From: Stemphylium vesicarium
Taxonomy: Eukaryota; Ascomycota; Dothideomycetes; Pleosporales; Pleosporaceae
Assembly (NCBI GenBank): GCA_004380135.1
Contig: QXCR01000005.1
Coordinates: forward strand, 310,001-374,000
Reading direction: 5' to 3'
DNA: 64,000 nucleotides
The notes under the pieces: model-generated
What the model saw: the letters and a program-made list of their open reading frames with translations, nothing else
What the model was told of the DNA's origin: nothing
Database searches by the model: none
Shown: in pieces, positions 11,036 to 23,024 of the stretch
Numbering within the stretch: the first letter of the stretch is position 1
Layout of the letters: each line of letters begins with the position of its first letter
Translations under genes and position numbers: made by a program

Positions 11036-14000
11036 TCACTGTAACTTCAAATCTTCCTCGCTCAGCACACCGTAGAGCTTTTCAATCTCTTGCCCGATTA
11101 CATTCAGATCATGTGCAAGTTGTCCGGTTACCAGCGCTGCGTTGAAGTCAGTATCACTATCTCAATCATCACCATCCCCAGAAGTTACTCACCGTAGGCG
11201 TATAGTAGTTCATAATCTTCGTCCGTAGAAATGACCTTGCCGAGACCATGCTGTCGGAACTCGAAGACCTTGGCAAGCAGGCGATCACGCGTGTGCTCGA
11301 TGTTGGGCAGGACGTCGTTAAGAGGATATGCTAGCTTCATAGACGATGCCATGACTGCGGATAGTTAGCTTTCACTCCCACCTCCAACACAACGTGAGGC
11401 TTACCTGAGAACAAATGGCTGATGCGCCAACTCAACTCTGTCCACTCTTTCTGAGTGTATTTTAAAACCTCCTTCTCACCATCCGATGCTTTCAAGTCTC
11501 GCATTATGACGACATTCATAGCGTGGAAACTATCCAGTATACGGCTTGTCGCACCCAAGATGTTTTGGAAGCTCTTGTTAGGGAAGGGGCCCTTCAGTTC
11601 GAACTCGGCAGCGGCTGACGCCCGCAATGTATCCAGGTGAGATAGATACCTCCGAAGTTCAAGCTCCTCCCGTTCCGACATGTACGAAATTGTCCGGCTC
11701 GTGTGCTCGTTGGATTCGAGGACGGTCTTCAAGGGCCCGCGTTTCCAGATCAAGCCCATCTTCAGCCACAACAACGATGTGCCCTTTTTGACTTTGCGAC
11801 GTGCTGAAATCGGCCAGATGACCCTTGTTACAATGATACCCCAGATGCAACCAGCCATGACAGCGACTACTCGGTGAAGCACAATCTCCCATATTTCAGG
11901 CGAAATACCACCTTCATCATCGTCCCCATCATCGTCCTTGACGGAAAGAGAGTAGGCATACAATGCGGAAAGGTTGTACGTTAGCAAGATAAAACGACCC
12001 ATAGGTCCCTTCCCCATGCCTACGATGATGTAGAAGCAGAACAAGGAGATGACCCATCCAAAGAAGCCCAGGAGAAAAGGATTTTCGTCAGCGGCGATCC
12101 ATGCAGCAATTGCCAATACGGCACCAATACAGGTACCCGCGAATCGCTGAAATCCCGTGGTATTGGAAGCACCAATTGTCATAGAGCAGACCAACATGTA
12201 TGACAAAAGACCCCACTCACCACGCCAGTGACCGTAAAAGTCTCTGGTTGATTGAACAAACGACCACATCGCGTAGAGGACGGCGCCGATACCAACTTTC
12301 ACAGCGTACTTGAGATCATCCCTTCTGAAGACTGCAAGAGATGTCCATATGCGGTATGACAAAGGTTGTTCGTTCTCGGGCTTATAAGGATCTCCGCGGG
12401 TGGACTTTCGGTAGATCGGATTATGGATTTCATGCGAGCCCCCTGGGATATGGGTATCTGTTTCGTCGTTGAGGCTAGACTCCTCTGAGTCGGTGCCAGA
12501 ATGACTTTTCTTGCGACCATTCTGCCAGAACTTCAGCCAGTTATACGTTCTCCGGCGTGGATAGCGATTGACATTGGCTTTGAGCTCCTCAAGAATGTCC
12601 AGAAACCCCACCATATCCTCAGCAAAGTCAATCAACGACGAACTGAAATATCCGCAGCTTGCCGCGACCTCTTCAAAGTCAGCCGCGACTTCCGCCGAGC
12701 TTGTTCTTGTTGGTATTTTGTTCTTGTAGACTGTGGAAAGAGCTTCCTGGCGTGCGTTGGAAAACAGAGCCTTCGCATCGACGAGACTGTGTCGAAAGTG
12801 CTCATTGATAGCCATGTTGTATTCCGGGCCAGGCCCAAAAGGTAGCTCAGATAGTACCTCACGCAGAGTGTATGCAAGAGATTTCTGTTGCGGTCAGCGG
12901 AGAAACTAGAACATGGTTCTCAGACATACCATCGGTGGTCCTAGCTGCGCTATGAAAACGGAAAACATATCAGCCGGCGTGAGATTGGATTGTAAAAGAC
13001 TCGTGGTTTTGGACGAATGTTTCCTTGCTGGGGCAGACTCGTCGTCTGATTCAGCAGCCGAAGTGAGTGCAGGTGCTTCAGCGGAACTTTCTGGTACTTC
13101 ATCAATGGAGGCGAGAATGCTACCTCGCCTGTCTGTATGACTCAGGCTAGGAGAAAGCAGATGAGGAGGACTCTGCGATATTGTCTGGTCTGAAAAGATG
13201 GAAGAAGTAACTGTCCCGTTCGCAGGTATGGGTTCAGAAGCCGCCCCTTTGGGCTCCGACTGTGCAAGTAAGGTAAACTGCGTTTCAGCAGCACTCCTCA
13301 ACCCACCTAAGCTTTGCGTCAACTTTTCGACACATTTGACTAGTCTAGAGTTAATCTTGTATTCAGCCTCGGTACCCAGCGCATAGTGCTCAAACTTGGC
13401 TTCGCCCAGATTTTTGACCAGCGTTTTGAATGTGGATTGGCTTCGACTCGATGCCTTGACAAAAGAGTCGCTTTTGAGGTCTTGCTCAGATCCGGAGAGG
13501 AAGCTCACAGCAATTCCGTTAAGCATCTCGGCCATGGCATCAGTAGACTGAATGAAAGTGTCGCGGAACTCATTGCGCGCTGCCTTTGGCTGTACAAGGA
13601 GCGATACAGCTGCCGACGCAGTACAACCCATGATGATCATTTTTAAGACCTGCCAGACCTTGACGTAGGAAAACTTGGCAGCCTGGACGGCTCCCTCTTT
13701 GGTCAAAATGGTGATGAGAGCGAGTGAAGTCAGGGAACAGGCCACGTTGACGAGGGGATTGCCTAACTTTTGTTTCGTCCAACCGACAAGCCCAAGGCCT
13801 CCTCCGCAGAATACGATGAGCACTATGACGTGCCCAAGTATTAGGAGGTCGTTATTCCCAAAGTATGCAGACACAGCCATACTGGAGAAAGAGACGAAAG
13901 CGGCGTAGAGAAAAGCAGCAAAGGCGAGTATCACAGCCTCCAGCATGCTACCGGCTGAACGAGCCGGATGGAAGTATACAGTGATAGTTGCGACTATATG

Positions 14001-14430
14001 CTTGCCATCGTTCTTGCCCAGTAGTGCTGCTATCGCTGGGACGAAGGTAGCCAGCGACCCGAGTACGTAGGCAAACGAGCACTTGAGTATGCCGATACCG
14101 GCGGGGCTCCTCGCGTATGTATAGCTTTGTCGTAACCTGTGCTTGCAGGTCTCTCGTAGCCGCTCTGCTCTTCCCATCTCTCGATGTCTCTCCGCATCGA
14201 ACTGGCCGGGTGCGAGTAGTAATTCGGTGGATTGGCTCCGGCGGTGTTGCGATCTGCGTAGGGTAAAGGCTTTCTTAACGCGCTCGCCTGTCTTGGGCTG
14301 GATCATGGTTGCCGACCGCATCTATAGCTCATGGTTAGCCATCTGTCAAGGTGCCATGCCCAGAGACGCGACTCACGCTGGGCCGCAGAAAGCGACGCTG
14401 GGCCGAAGTTGGCGGATCATCGCTTTCCAT
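11036..14430 (-). CDS. FUSC/ArAE-type multispan membrane protein (Bre4/DUF2421-like), 1062 aa
   Basis: Integral membrane protein of the fusaric-acid-resistance / aromatic acid exporter type, probably an anion or organic-acid transporter; a fungal member is linked to brefeldin A sensitivity. Exons 14430-14377, 14321-12930, 12884-11405, 11354-11193 and 11136-11036; all four introns (55, 45, 50, 56 bases) have GT...AG ends and keep the frame. The start at 14430 (MESDDPPTSAQRRFLRPS) is preferred to the ATG at 14321, because a clear TAG acceptor with an upstream CTAAC lies directly before 14321. There are two membrane clusters: one in the first 250 residues (FAYVLGSLATFVPAIAALL; LEAVILAFAAFLYAAFVSF) and one in the second half (LKYAVKVGIGAVLYAMWSFV; LLGFFGWVISLFCFYIIVGM). 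A Ser/Glu-rich hydrophilic loop lies between them. The substrate is not determinable. Confidence 0.87.
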
Positions 14431-14870
14431 CGTAGAAATGATGGCTTCTACAGTTTGGTCGAAGAACTAGAACATAGCGAAGGCCGGGTTGGGGGATGGC
14501 GCTGTGCAGGCGTTTCTGGGGATTGTTGGTGATGAACCCTGCCAATGCCCAGATGCGATGCCACTGGCGCTAAGGCCCGCCATAGCCACATGCGTGGCAC
14601 TATACACCAGTGCGCGTCTTTCACCCATGGAGTGGCCGAAGTGACTGCGAAGACAATATCCCCACACTACGTCAGCATCCGACTCAGGCGAAGGTCACTT
14701 CACAGCCGCGAAGGAAGGCCCACACCAAGGAGGCTTTCCCGCTCCGATTGGCTCAGTTGCCATTAGCGCCATCTTATGTAACCTTCCCCGTCATTTGATA
14801 CTTGTTCGTATTCTATTAACTCTAGCCCCAGCCCCAGCCCCAGCCCCAACACACCAGGAACGCGCCAAGT
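14431..14870. promoter_or_regulatory. Divergent promoter region with C-tract repeat
   Basis: About 440 bases between two divergent genes. Contains (AGCCCC)4 at 14824-14848, 23 bases before the start of the plus-strand gene; on the minus strand this is four runs of four G spaced by two bases. Confidence 0.6.
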
Positions 14871-15456
14871 ATGGACGAGGAAGAGAACGCCGACATTGCT
14901 GCTGCCATGGGGTTTGCCTCGTTCGGGGGAACCAAGAAGCGAAAATTCGATCACGCGAACTCGCCCAAAGCCAAGGCTGATGCAAGTGGTGCCAATTCCA
15001 CCAAGCTAGGTGTCAGAACGAAGAAGACTGCGAGCGCTGAAAGCGGCATCATTGATATTGCTGGTGCAGACTCCGTGGGACAAACCAAGCAAGCTCAAGC
15101 TGATAGCTCTCTTGGGTCAAAGGACACCCTGCCAACTGGCTCAGGTCTTGCCAGCTTCTTAGCTCGTGGTCAGAACCTCCCGGAAAAGCCTGTTAGCCTA
15201 TCGGACCTCAGTGACCCATCTGCCGCGTATATGATATCATTTGGTGGCCCTTCAATATCGAAAGCGGAATTGAACGCATTGCGAAACGGTGTTCAGAACG
15301 AGAACGGAGACACGGCTTATTTCCTGCCTAGCTTCGTTGAGGATCCATGGGCAAAGCTTGCGAAAAGCAGCAGCAAACAGGGTGAGCTCTGATAGATGAT
15401 GTTACATTTTTTCGATTGCTGACATTGGCACAGAATCAAGGAGGGCACAGAGTTGA
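14871..15456 (+). CDS. Conserved-looking nuclear protein of unknown function, about 173-178 aa
   Basis: Starts MDEEENADIAAAMGFASFGG followed by a basic cluster (TKKRKFD) that looks like a nuclear localisation signal. The middle is Ser/Ala/Lys-rich and probably disordered; the C-terminal third (LASFLARGQNLPEKP; YMISFGGPSISKAELNALR; YFLPSFVEDPWAKL) looks conserved. Unspliced, it ends at 15392. A donor GTGAGC at 15382, a branch-like CTGAC near 15419 and CACAG acceptors at 15433 or 15450 suggest a final intron, giving ends ESRRAQS (stop 15456) or ELTFDAY. I do not recognise the function. The end of the gene is the uncertain part. Confidence 0.7.
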
Positions 15457-17539
15457 CATTCGATGCCTACTGAAGTCTCACGGAAGTTGTTAGGCCCATG
15501 GGCTACCCTTCCGAATATGGACACTTAACCACTGGAGGATCCATAGTAGTCGGGAACAAAAGCTCACTGCTCCTCGCAAGTGCTTCAGAATGTGGATTTT
15601 CTGTCGAGGGTTGTTAACATCGCCTATCAAAAGGTTGTAAGGGTAACGTGGGAGCAGGCCTGCGTTCTCGGTTCCTGGAGCTAGTTGGCAGGCAGCATGG
15701 CCTCTAGGACATCAGGGACTTTGATTATCGGGTACGCAAAGAACAAGGAATTACGAATTACACAAAACGACGCACCCCTGGGACTGGTGAACTGGGATCA
15801 ACACGCTTGCAGCGACATGTTCGTCAGGAGCCACTCTAGTGTGCCGAGAGATCCGCATCTAGAAAGACACAAATTGTCCGAGCAACAACAAGCTTCCACT
15901 GCTGCAACGGGGATTGAGTGGCTTCCGCTGTCAAAGTGGCCTTATCCAAATGCAGCGTACGCAGGCGAATACTCGTCCCCACGCACGAAGACGATCGCCG
16001 AAGTGTCATACAGTCAGCTAGCGATGCGAACCTTTGGACAGCATCCTAGCAGCGCATCTAGGCTAGTCGCGCGGTGTTACCGACTTTGCATACTTGGTTC
16101 GGCGCATAGTTCCTGCATGAGAGTGGACCGGTGGAGTGTAGAAGTCCTCTATTGACGTGACTTCAGTCCATGACGAAGAACCAGATATTGGGAAGGCTGT
16201 ACAACAGTGGCTCATTTGTAGCTTCCACGCGCATCTCGCATGGCTGCCTTTGACAGTTGTGGCACCGGATCGGCTCGTATGGCGCCATCGGAGCGCCAAT
16301 GTAACGGTTTTCCTGAGCACAGGCTTACAGTGAAGTTCAGATAGCGCCACGTGCGACATGATATCAACAATGAGGACTCAATGCTCAGGAAGCATGCTGG
16401 GGACGTGAGGCAGAGCCCGATGATGGTACACACCAGAAGTTGCGTGCATAGATGGCGCTACCCAGGCAATCAGGTAGCGGTACATGCAAGGGCATGGCTT
16501 GCATGTCGAAAGTGATCAGCTGTGAGGGGGGGCGAGCTAGGTGGGATTCCTCACCGCCACTATTCCCACTCTTACGATGCGGTAGACTTGTAATTGGAAC
16601 GTCTCCGGACGCGTGTGAGGTATCGTGCGAGGTTACGCAGTACAGGGATCCAACATCGGCTTCAGGCATCAAGCGCCAAGTTGAAGCTGCAGCAAGGCGT
16701 TGTGCTTCGTCTGCGTGGCCAATTGCCGTCCAACTGGCCTGTCTCAATTGCTGTTCGCAAGGATGACGCACCGGGCCCATGGAGGGGCAGGGAGCCGGCG
16801 GGGCTCTGCTGGACCCGAATATTTCTCCACGACCTTCCATGGCCATGACTACGAAATCCCAGGACATGCCGTCCTTCCATCGCGCTGCACGGCCGTGCGC
16901 ACAATCGCTATCCTTCAATTTCGTGTAGACGGATTCCGCCACTGGTGTTATGCACTGTCTGATCCTATGCATCCCGCTCCAGATTGCATGCTCAAGGGCG
17001 CTGGCAGCTGTCGAGCCAACGCATCAACTTGACAACACTTAGCAGGCCCGTCCGGCAGACTACCCATGCATGTACACTTCTCCACCAGCGCTGCTTTTGC
17101 ATGACATTGGCGTCTGCGTCTGCTGCGCTTACTCTGCCTCGCTGCCTTTAGCAATGCACTGGTGCCGGTCATCGACGGCACTGCTACCACAATCGCAACT
17201 TTTCGCCATTGCACGCCAATTCGCCCCGTTGAACCTTCTGTGCGGATACGAGCTGAGGCCTTCTTCCACTAGTTTCTTGTCCTAGCCAATTGGCAACTTA
17301 ACGATCCAGTATCGCTCCGAAGCATCGTGCATCGGCTGCGGCCCACTGTCAAGGACCTCCATCCAGCCCAGTCTAAATGACGCTTTACAATCCGGCTCTA
17401 GCGGAAAGAGACCTCAGTGGATGTAAGACTATGCAGCTTTATCACCACAAGGGCGGGGTTACGGCCATGAGTCGGCATGAAGGGGTCAGAGCCATGCCCC
17501 ATCGACCAGCATACTCCTAGTATGACTGGCAGGTAAACG
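15457..17539. other. Long intergenic stretch, no gene seen
   Basis: About 2.1 kb upstream of the KxDL-like gene. The open frames present (for example 15685-16155 + and 16385-16972 -) overlap each other, have no conserved-looking segments and no matching splice partners. I cannot support a gene. Confidence 0.45.
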
Positions 17540-17547
17540 TATAAAAA
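17540..17547 (+). promoter_or_regulatory. TATA box of the KxDL-like gene
   Basis: TATAAAAA at 17540-17547. A start site about 30-40 bases downstream makes the ATG at 17761 the first one met by a scanning ribosome; the in-frame ATG at 17557 is too close to the TATA box to be in the mRNA. Confidence 0.65.
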
Positions 17548-17760
17548 GGGGTCCTGATGCGGGTCTTTCATCTTCTCCTTCTTATTCTCTATTTACCTTT
17601 CACAGATATCATTACAGCATTGTCTGATCTGGGTCGTTGTCTTAGCTTCGCACTACAATACCTTCACCAACCACTTCAACTATCTGGCTACTTGCATCAT
17701 ACACCAGCCAATCAACCATCATCCTATCATAGCCCGCAAAGTACATCGATATCATTCAAG

Positions 17761-18456
17761 ATGGCCTCTACACAATCTTTCTACCGTTACCCTCAGTCCT
17801 CCTACCCGATCAATATGCCACAAAAGCCAGGTTTCTACTACCCGCCGCAACAGCATGGCTATGGACGCGTATCAGGGTCACCGCCCGAAGCTCCAGACAG
17901 CGTCACAACGTCTGGTGTGCCGTCGTACGAGCCATCAGCTACCTCCAGCAACTACGCTGGCAGTGCAAGCGACTATGAATCGACAAGCGGCGCCGCCAGC
18001 GTGGATCTCCTCGATTACATGGGTAGTCGTGTGAACGGCTCTTTTGACCCCATGCCACTCGATCGCAGCCTAGCGAAGCAAGCACAAACGTAAGTTCGTG
18101 AGATCTGGCATCCAAGTCTCGATCACCTGGGTCTGACTAGAGTCGTGTAACTGACGTTGTACTCAGATCTGGCGAACTGAATGCAAAGCACCGCGAACTC
18201 CTCGAATTGCAAGCGCTCGCTCAGCGACGATTGGCTGGTGCTCGCATGAACTTTGCGGATGGCATGAAAGCTGCCAAGGAGGTGCAGAAAGACTTGCAGT
18301 GGACTCAGAAGCGAGTAGAGTGAGTTCATTCTAATCGCTAAATTCGAAATTGAGTCTAACGTTCTTCGCAGCTCACTCAACGACCGAGCGGCACGCAAGT
18401 ACCCAGAGCAATTCCGCGCCGCACAAGGCCGCTACCCAACACCAGTCGACTACTAG
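17761..18456 (+). CDS. KxDL-like protein (BLOC-1-related, KXD1 family), 188 aa
   Basis: Probable relative of Kxd1, a small coiled-coil subunit of BLOC-1-type complexes in endosome and lysosome/vacuole traffic. Exons 17761-18089, 18167-18319 and 18372-18456; introns of 77 and 52 bases with GTAAGT and GTGAGT donors; the frame is kept across both. The N-terminal ~110 residues are low-complexity Pro/Tyr/Ser. The second half is one long helix (RRLAGARMNFADGMKAAKEV then QKDLQWTQKRVDSLNDRAAR) ending KYPEQF, which follows the KxDL pattern of helix, DL, R-[VI] and the terminal KYP motif, although the first K of K-x-D-L is Gln here. The family call is inference from this pattern. Confidence 0.72.
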
Positions 18457-20407
18457 ATATATTCGACACCCTCAAAAATGGCCTCACGGTCTGTGGATGA
18501 TACCAACATACAACTTTCGGTTTTCTCAAGATATTGGCGGCATTCGGTCACTTTACGATTCCCTGGACTTTACCAACTGTGTCGATTTCTACGTTTCCCA
18601 GCACTTTTTTTCACGAAACTCAAATTTCAGGAGTGAGCTTGACGTTGCGAACGGTCGTTCACGATATCCGCTCCACTTCGCCTCCACTCTCGGCAGATGG
18701 CCTCGCTGCTTTTAGCGTCCCACACGCCAGCTTTTCTTTTTCAGGCACTGTGACGCGGTTCGGCCCGCCGCCTGATGCAAGTGCTCCGCGCTTGCTGATA
18801 GCTAGCGAACGAATAGCGGCTTCCAGACAACACCTGGGTCAGGAACGGGGCGGGTAGCTGGCGTGGCTACTTGTAAACGGCCGACCTGCCAGATGCAGAC
18901 TGGGAGCTGGATGGACATGCTCATTCGTTCAGCACGAACAAATAGCGTGCCAGGATGCCAGGACGGTCCATGGGGTGTTGAGAAAGCTTTCGTTTATACA
19001 TTCTTCTTGTCTCTTTGGTCGGGTACCGGCCTGGTTTCGGATTGGCGTCACGACGATGATGGGGCTCTGTGACTAGTATCAGGCTGGTCAGTCACGAGGG
19101 CATCTCTCGGTATGGAGTTTTTCCTAGTCTTACTCACATGTTGATGTAAATGGCCTCTGTGGCCAACATAAAAGCCCCTCTTAGTGGGGCGGTCCACTTG
19201 CAAGTACATAAAATGCCACGCTATCTCATTTCAATCGTAGCGTGCGGTGATGAGTGATGCTGTTCTTTCTGTGACTGGCCAAATTATAGCAGTAATAATG
19301 GCCATAATCTTTTTGCTGGTCACGAACATCTAACCACTGCTCCTGCCGGCATGCACGGCAAGGAAAATGATGTGATCCCTCTAACCCAAGACCCTAGTAC
19401 CTACAAACGAGGGGTAGGGATGGCATCATCCTTTCCTACCCACCCTTGGCTTGCATACCAGAAAACGTTCGAGACTCCAGGTCCCACCTCGGAGCTATAC
19501 GAATGAGAAACCGAAAAACAGACACCCATCTCTTTGCCTGCCATTCTCCATATTTCACAACATGCGACTTTAGAGTTTCAGATAACGCCTCACTTTTACA
19601 CAGCCAATGGTTCAGCAAGTCCAATCCATCCTCCTATAACCTCCCATCACACACAGATACACAGATACACACACTCATGCTGTTGTGCCCCCACATAAGC
19701 CACAAAGCCACAGAAGCCACAAAGCCACAGAAGCCACAAGACAATGCCGTGCATGCCCCATGTTTCTTCCCTGTCCTCCCACCCTTTTCTCCCTGCTTTT
19801 CCCACAAAGTCGGGTTCTGCGAATCGGAATGCAGAGCGGCCCAAGTGCGACGACCTCGGGTTTACCCGCGAGGCCGGGTGCAAGCGCGTGGGCGTGGGAG
19901 AAGACGTGTACGCGCTGATGCAAAGCGGAACCGAAAACATTTGATGGTAGATTTATCGTTGTTGTCTGACGGCAAGGTTGAATATGCATGAGGTGAGCGG
20001 TCTCGCCCCGACGGTAAGACCGATGCCAGGGGTGCGCGGGTGTCAAATGTGAGGTTATTGGAAAGCGGCCTGACAAGTGACATATTGGCAAGGTGGGGAA
20101 CGGGAATTTGTGGAGGGAGGGGCGATGTTGTACGACGTCAAGGGTTCCGATGCGTTGACGAGACCTGGAACCTTTGTTCCTTTCTGAGAAAACGTATCGA
20201 GATGTGAGAGTCTCGTTAATTGCTGTCTTTAAGTAGATCCTCGTAGAATTTGACATTCAGTGATCTATTCTGTAGAACTATATCAAGATCTATGTCTTAG
20301 ACTATTATGATCTTCTATCCCGATGGTTCAGAGTACGTCGGTCAGCACGTGCTACATATAGGCATGAAGCATCACGCAGGTAGCCGCAAACTTTCCGCAT
20401 CGTCGCC
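18457..20407. other. Long intergenic stretch with short repeats
   Basis: About 1.95 kb between the KxDL-like gene and the SEC18 stop. Contains a small hairpin GCCCC...GGGGC at 19174-19190, a CA-rich run near 19648-19675 and a 17-base tandem repeat at 19697-19740. No convincing gene; the open frames at 19446-19991 (+) and 19675-20256 (-) simply read through the repeats. Confidence 0.45.
19697..19740. repeat. 17-base tandem repeat, about 2.6 copies
   Basis: Unit AAGCCACAAAGCCACAG at 19697-19713 and 19714-19730, with a partial third copy to 19740. The unit is itself nearly two copies of AAGCCACA. Confidence 0.85.
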
Positions 20408-23024
20408 TCACTGTGACCCCTTGTTTGTCGCAATAGCCCGCGACATGACGCGAGCAAAGCGACCAGGTACATCCTGGTCTTGTTTCGCGGTCTCGATACC
20501 GGTCAGGATTTTCTTGATGCCGACCCCGACCTCTGTGCTACCGGTGATCTCCTCAATCTCAGTGATCGCGCGCTGCTGGTCGGAATCCGAAAAGGCACCG
20601 GATTCACGCAGGACATTTGCAAGTTCGCCTTGAGTGTTGACGTTCGGTACGGCAATCTCGGCGTCGAACCGAGCAAAGAGATCGAGCTGGGTAAGCACCG
20701 AGCGTTCAGTTGTAGTCGCGAAGATCAACAGACGGCGATCCTGTGTTTGTCAGCCTAACGGGTTTCCACGAAGTGCTCTGCATATTCAACATACCTTTGG
20801 TGGCTCCTTGCCGAGAAGTACCTTGAGTGCAGCCAAGACAGTGTTGCTGAACCTAGGGCCAATTGGTACCCAGTCCAACAGCAACTCGATCGAATCGATA
20901 ACGATGACGCTCAACGGACTCTTGTAAGCATCTCGGAACGTCTTATCGAGCTGCTGCACCTTTTGCATCTCGCTGTACCCGATCATGTCTTCAGCTGAGA
21001 TCAATTTGATGAACGGATAACCCGAATCGATCGCCATCTTGGCGGCCAGAGCGGTCTTTCCAGAACCGGGCGGGCCGTGCAAAGCGACGGACAAAAGCGG
21101 GCTCGACTCCGGCTTCCTGACCTGGTTGATGTACAAACGTCCATCCTCCAATATATCCTTGATGAAGGGCGAGTAGTGGATGATGCCGTGTCGCAACCGC
21201 TTGCTGAGCTCCTCCTCGGCAACACCAAATAGTGGCTTGACATCATCAAGTGCGCTCAAGAAGTCCGCACGCATGACTTTGATGTTCTCAACGTCTGCCT
21301 TGACTGTCGTACCACCCTGAAGATGTCGGCCGAAAGCGTAGGACGTTGCTGCCTTAACCAGACCGTTGAGCTCAGCTCCCGAGAAGTTCTTTGTCATTTT
21401 CGCAAGCTCCTCAACGCTGACATCTGCTTCTAGGACGTTATTCTTTCGCATCTTGGTGGTGTGAATCTTCAGAATCTGGGCGCGACCAGACTCATCCGGC
21501 AGGGAGATTTCCAAATGAACCTCAAGACGACCAGGACGCAAAAGCGCCTCGTCAATCATATCCATACGGTTCGTCATACCAATAAGGAGGATATTGTTTA
21601 ATTGGTCCACACCATCCAACTTGGATAGCAGCTGGTTAACGACACTGTCGCCTACACCGGTACCACCACCAGCACCCGATCCTCTCTGTTTGCACACGGC
21701 GTCGAGTTCATCGAAGATGATGATATGAAGGCCACTTTCGTCGCCCTTTTCTTTCTGCTCCTTCTCTGCATCTGCGAACATCTTCCGGATGTTTTCCTCT
21801 GACGCTCCGACGTATTTGTTCAAGACTTCTGGACCGTTGATGACCTTGGGCTCACGGGCGTTCAACATCTTTCCAATCTGCCTCGCAATCAAAGTTTTAC
21901 CAGTTCCAGGAGGGCCATATAGAAGCATACCACGGACATGGTCAATACCCAACCTCTCCCGAATGCCAGGGGGAAAGATGCGAGACGCGAAAGCTCTTCG
22001 GAAAATGGCGGCAAACTCAGTGTCTAAGCCACCAATGCCCATGTCTTCGAACTTGAAGCCTGGTTGAATGATGGAGTTTGCTGCTGCTCGTCTCGCAGAA
22101 GCTTTCAGCTTGAGTTCTGTCCGAGCATCCTTGAAGAAGTCGACTTGTGTATGTCTCGTAAGGATACCACGGGCGCGCGGATCAGTGATTGAAGGCTGGT
22201 CGGTTTCCTCTTTCTCCATAGATAAATCTGCAAGCTGTACAGTGCGTATCGACATCCTGAGAGGTATGTTCTTAACGTCAAGGAGGAGTTGTTGACCGGG
22301 AGCCAAAATTTGGTTTTCGAAGCTCTTCTTGAACAGCGTCGCAAGCTCATCTTGATCGTAGGGTGTGTCTGTCGTCTTCCTCGCGGCGAATCCGACTTCT
22401 ACGTCAACGGTTCCCAGATAAGACTTCCCGTGGCTCTGACTAAAGTGGTCGTATTGCGCTACTTGGACGACCTCCTGAGGACCGAGTGATATACCGGCCC
22501 ATGTTCGTTGTGCGTCGGTAAGACCGATCTCGCCCGGTTGGCATCCTTGTGTAGGTCGTGCGGAGAGAGCGTAGTTCCCGTTGAGAATGATGTAGATATC
22601 GGAGCCGTCGGCGTTCGGTTGGAAATCTTGGGGGGAGACTGCGACACTATGGATTGTCAGAAGGACACAAAGAAATCAATGCTACGAGAAATGTGCGGAT
22701 GCATAAATTTCGATGGCGCGAAATAAGTACATACATATTGCCGAAAGCATATGCGTTGCCTCCAGGGCTCTTGATGGGCCGCAACTGTCTTGCAGGCCCT
22801 CCGCCGCCTCCACCTCCCTGGGGGGCTCTTGCAGGCATACGCTGACCGCCGGGCGCCGGGGCGCCATAGCCTTGTGGCGGTCTGTCTGCGTAGCCTCCCA
22901 TCCTCGGGTCTTGACCGCGCTGAGGCGGTGGTTGCTGTTGTGGTGGTTGTCCGTAGCCATCGTTGCGCGGTGGAGGCCGCGGAGAGCTTCCAGGGAGACC
23001 CGGAAGTCGGTCTCGGTTAAACAT
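20408..23024 (-). CDS. SEC18: Vesicular-fusion ATPase Sec18/NSF, 824 aa
   Basis: Hexameric AAA+ ATPase that disassembles SNARE complexes after membrane fusion, with Sec17/alpha-SNAP. Exons 23024-22735, 22646-20795 and 20740-20408; introns of 88 and 54 bases; both joins restore conserved sequence (GNAYAFGN-IVAVSPQDFQ and LLGKEPPK-DRRLLIFATT). Order: Pro/Gln/Gly-rich N-terminus typical of filamentous fungi, N domain with a second half around LFKKSFENQILAPGQQLLLD, then D1 with Walker A GPPGTGKT at 341-348, Walker B IIIFDELD near 405-412 and the MTNRMDMIDEALLRPGRLE second region of homology, then D2 with Walker A GPPGSGKT at 621-628. Start MFNRDRLPG is the first ATG of the open frame. An overlapping antisense frame at 22682-23392 (-, other phase) is a shadow. 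Confidence 0.97.

Noticed and set aside
16385..16972. 195-codon minus-strand open frame
   Set aside because: Overlapped by several plus-strand frames of similar size, no conserved motif, no splice partners and mixed composition; likely chance.
17557..17760. Upstream in-frame extension of the KxDL-like gene
   Set aside because: The ATG at 17557 is only ten bases after the TATA box, so it should lie outside the mRNA; 17761 is the first ATG thereafter.
19174..19190. GCCCC...GGGGC hairpin as a possible terminator
   Set aside because: Five-base stem in a eukaryotic spacer more than 700 bases from any gene end; no functional reading.
19446..20256. Frames on both strands of about 180-190 codons
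   Set aside because: They run through the 17-base tandem repeat and CA-rich run, and show no conserved segment.
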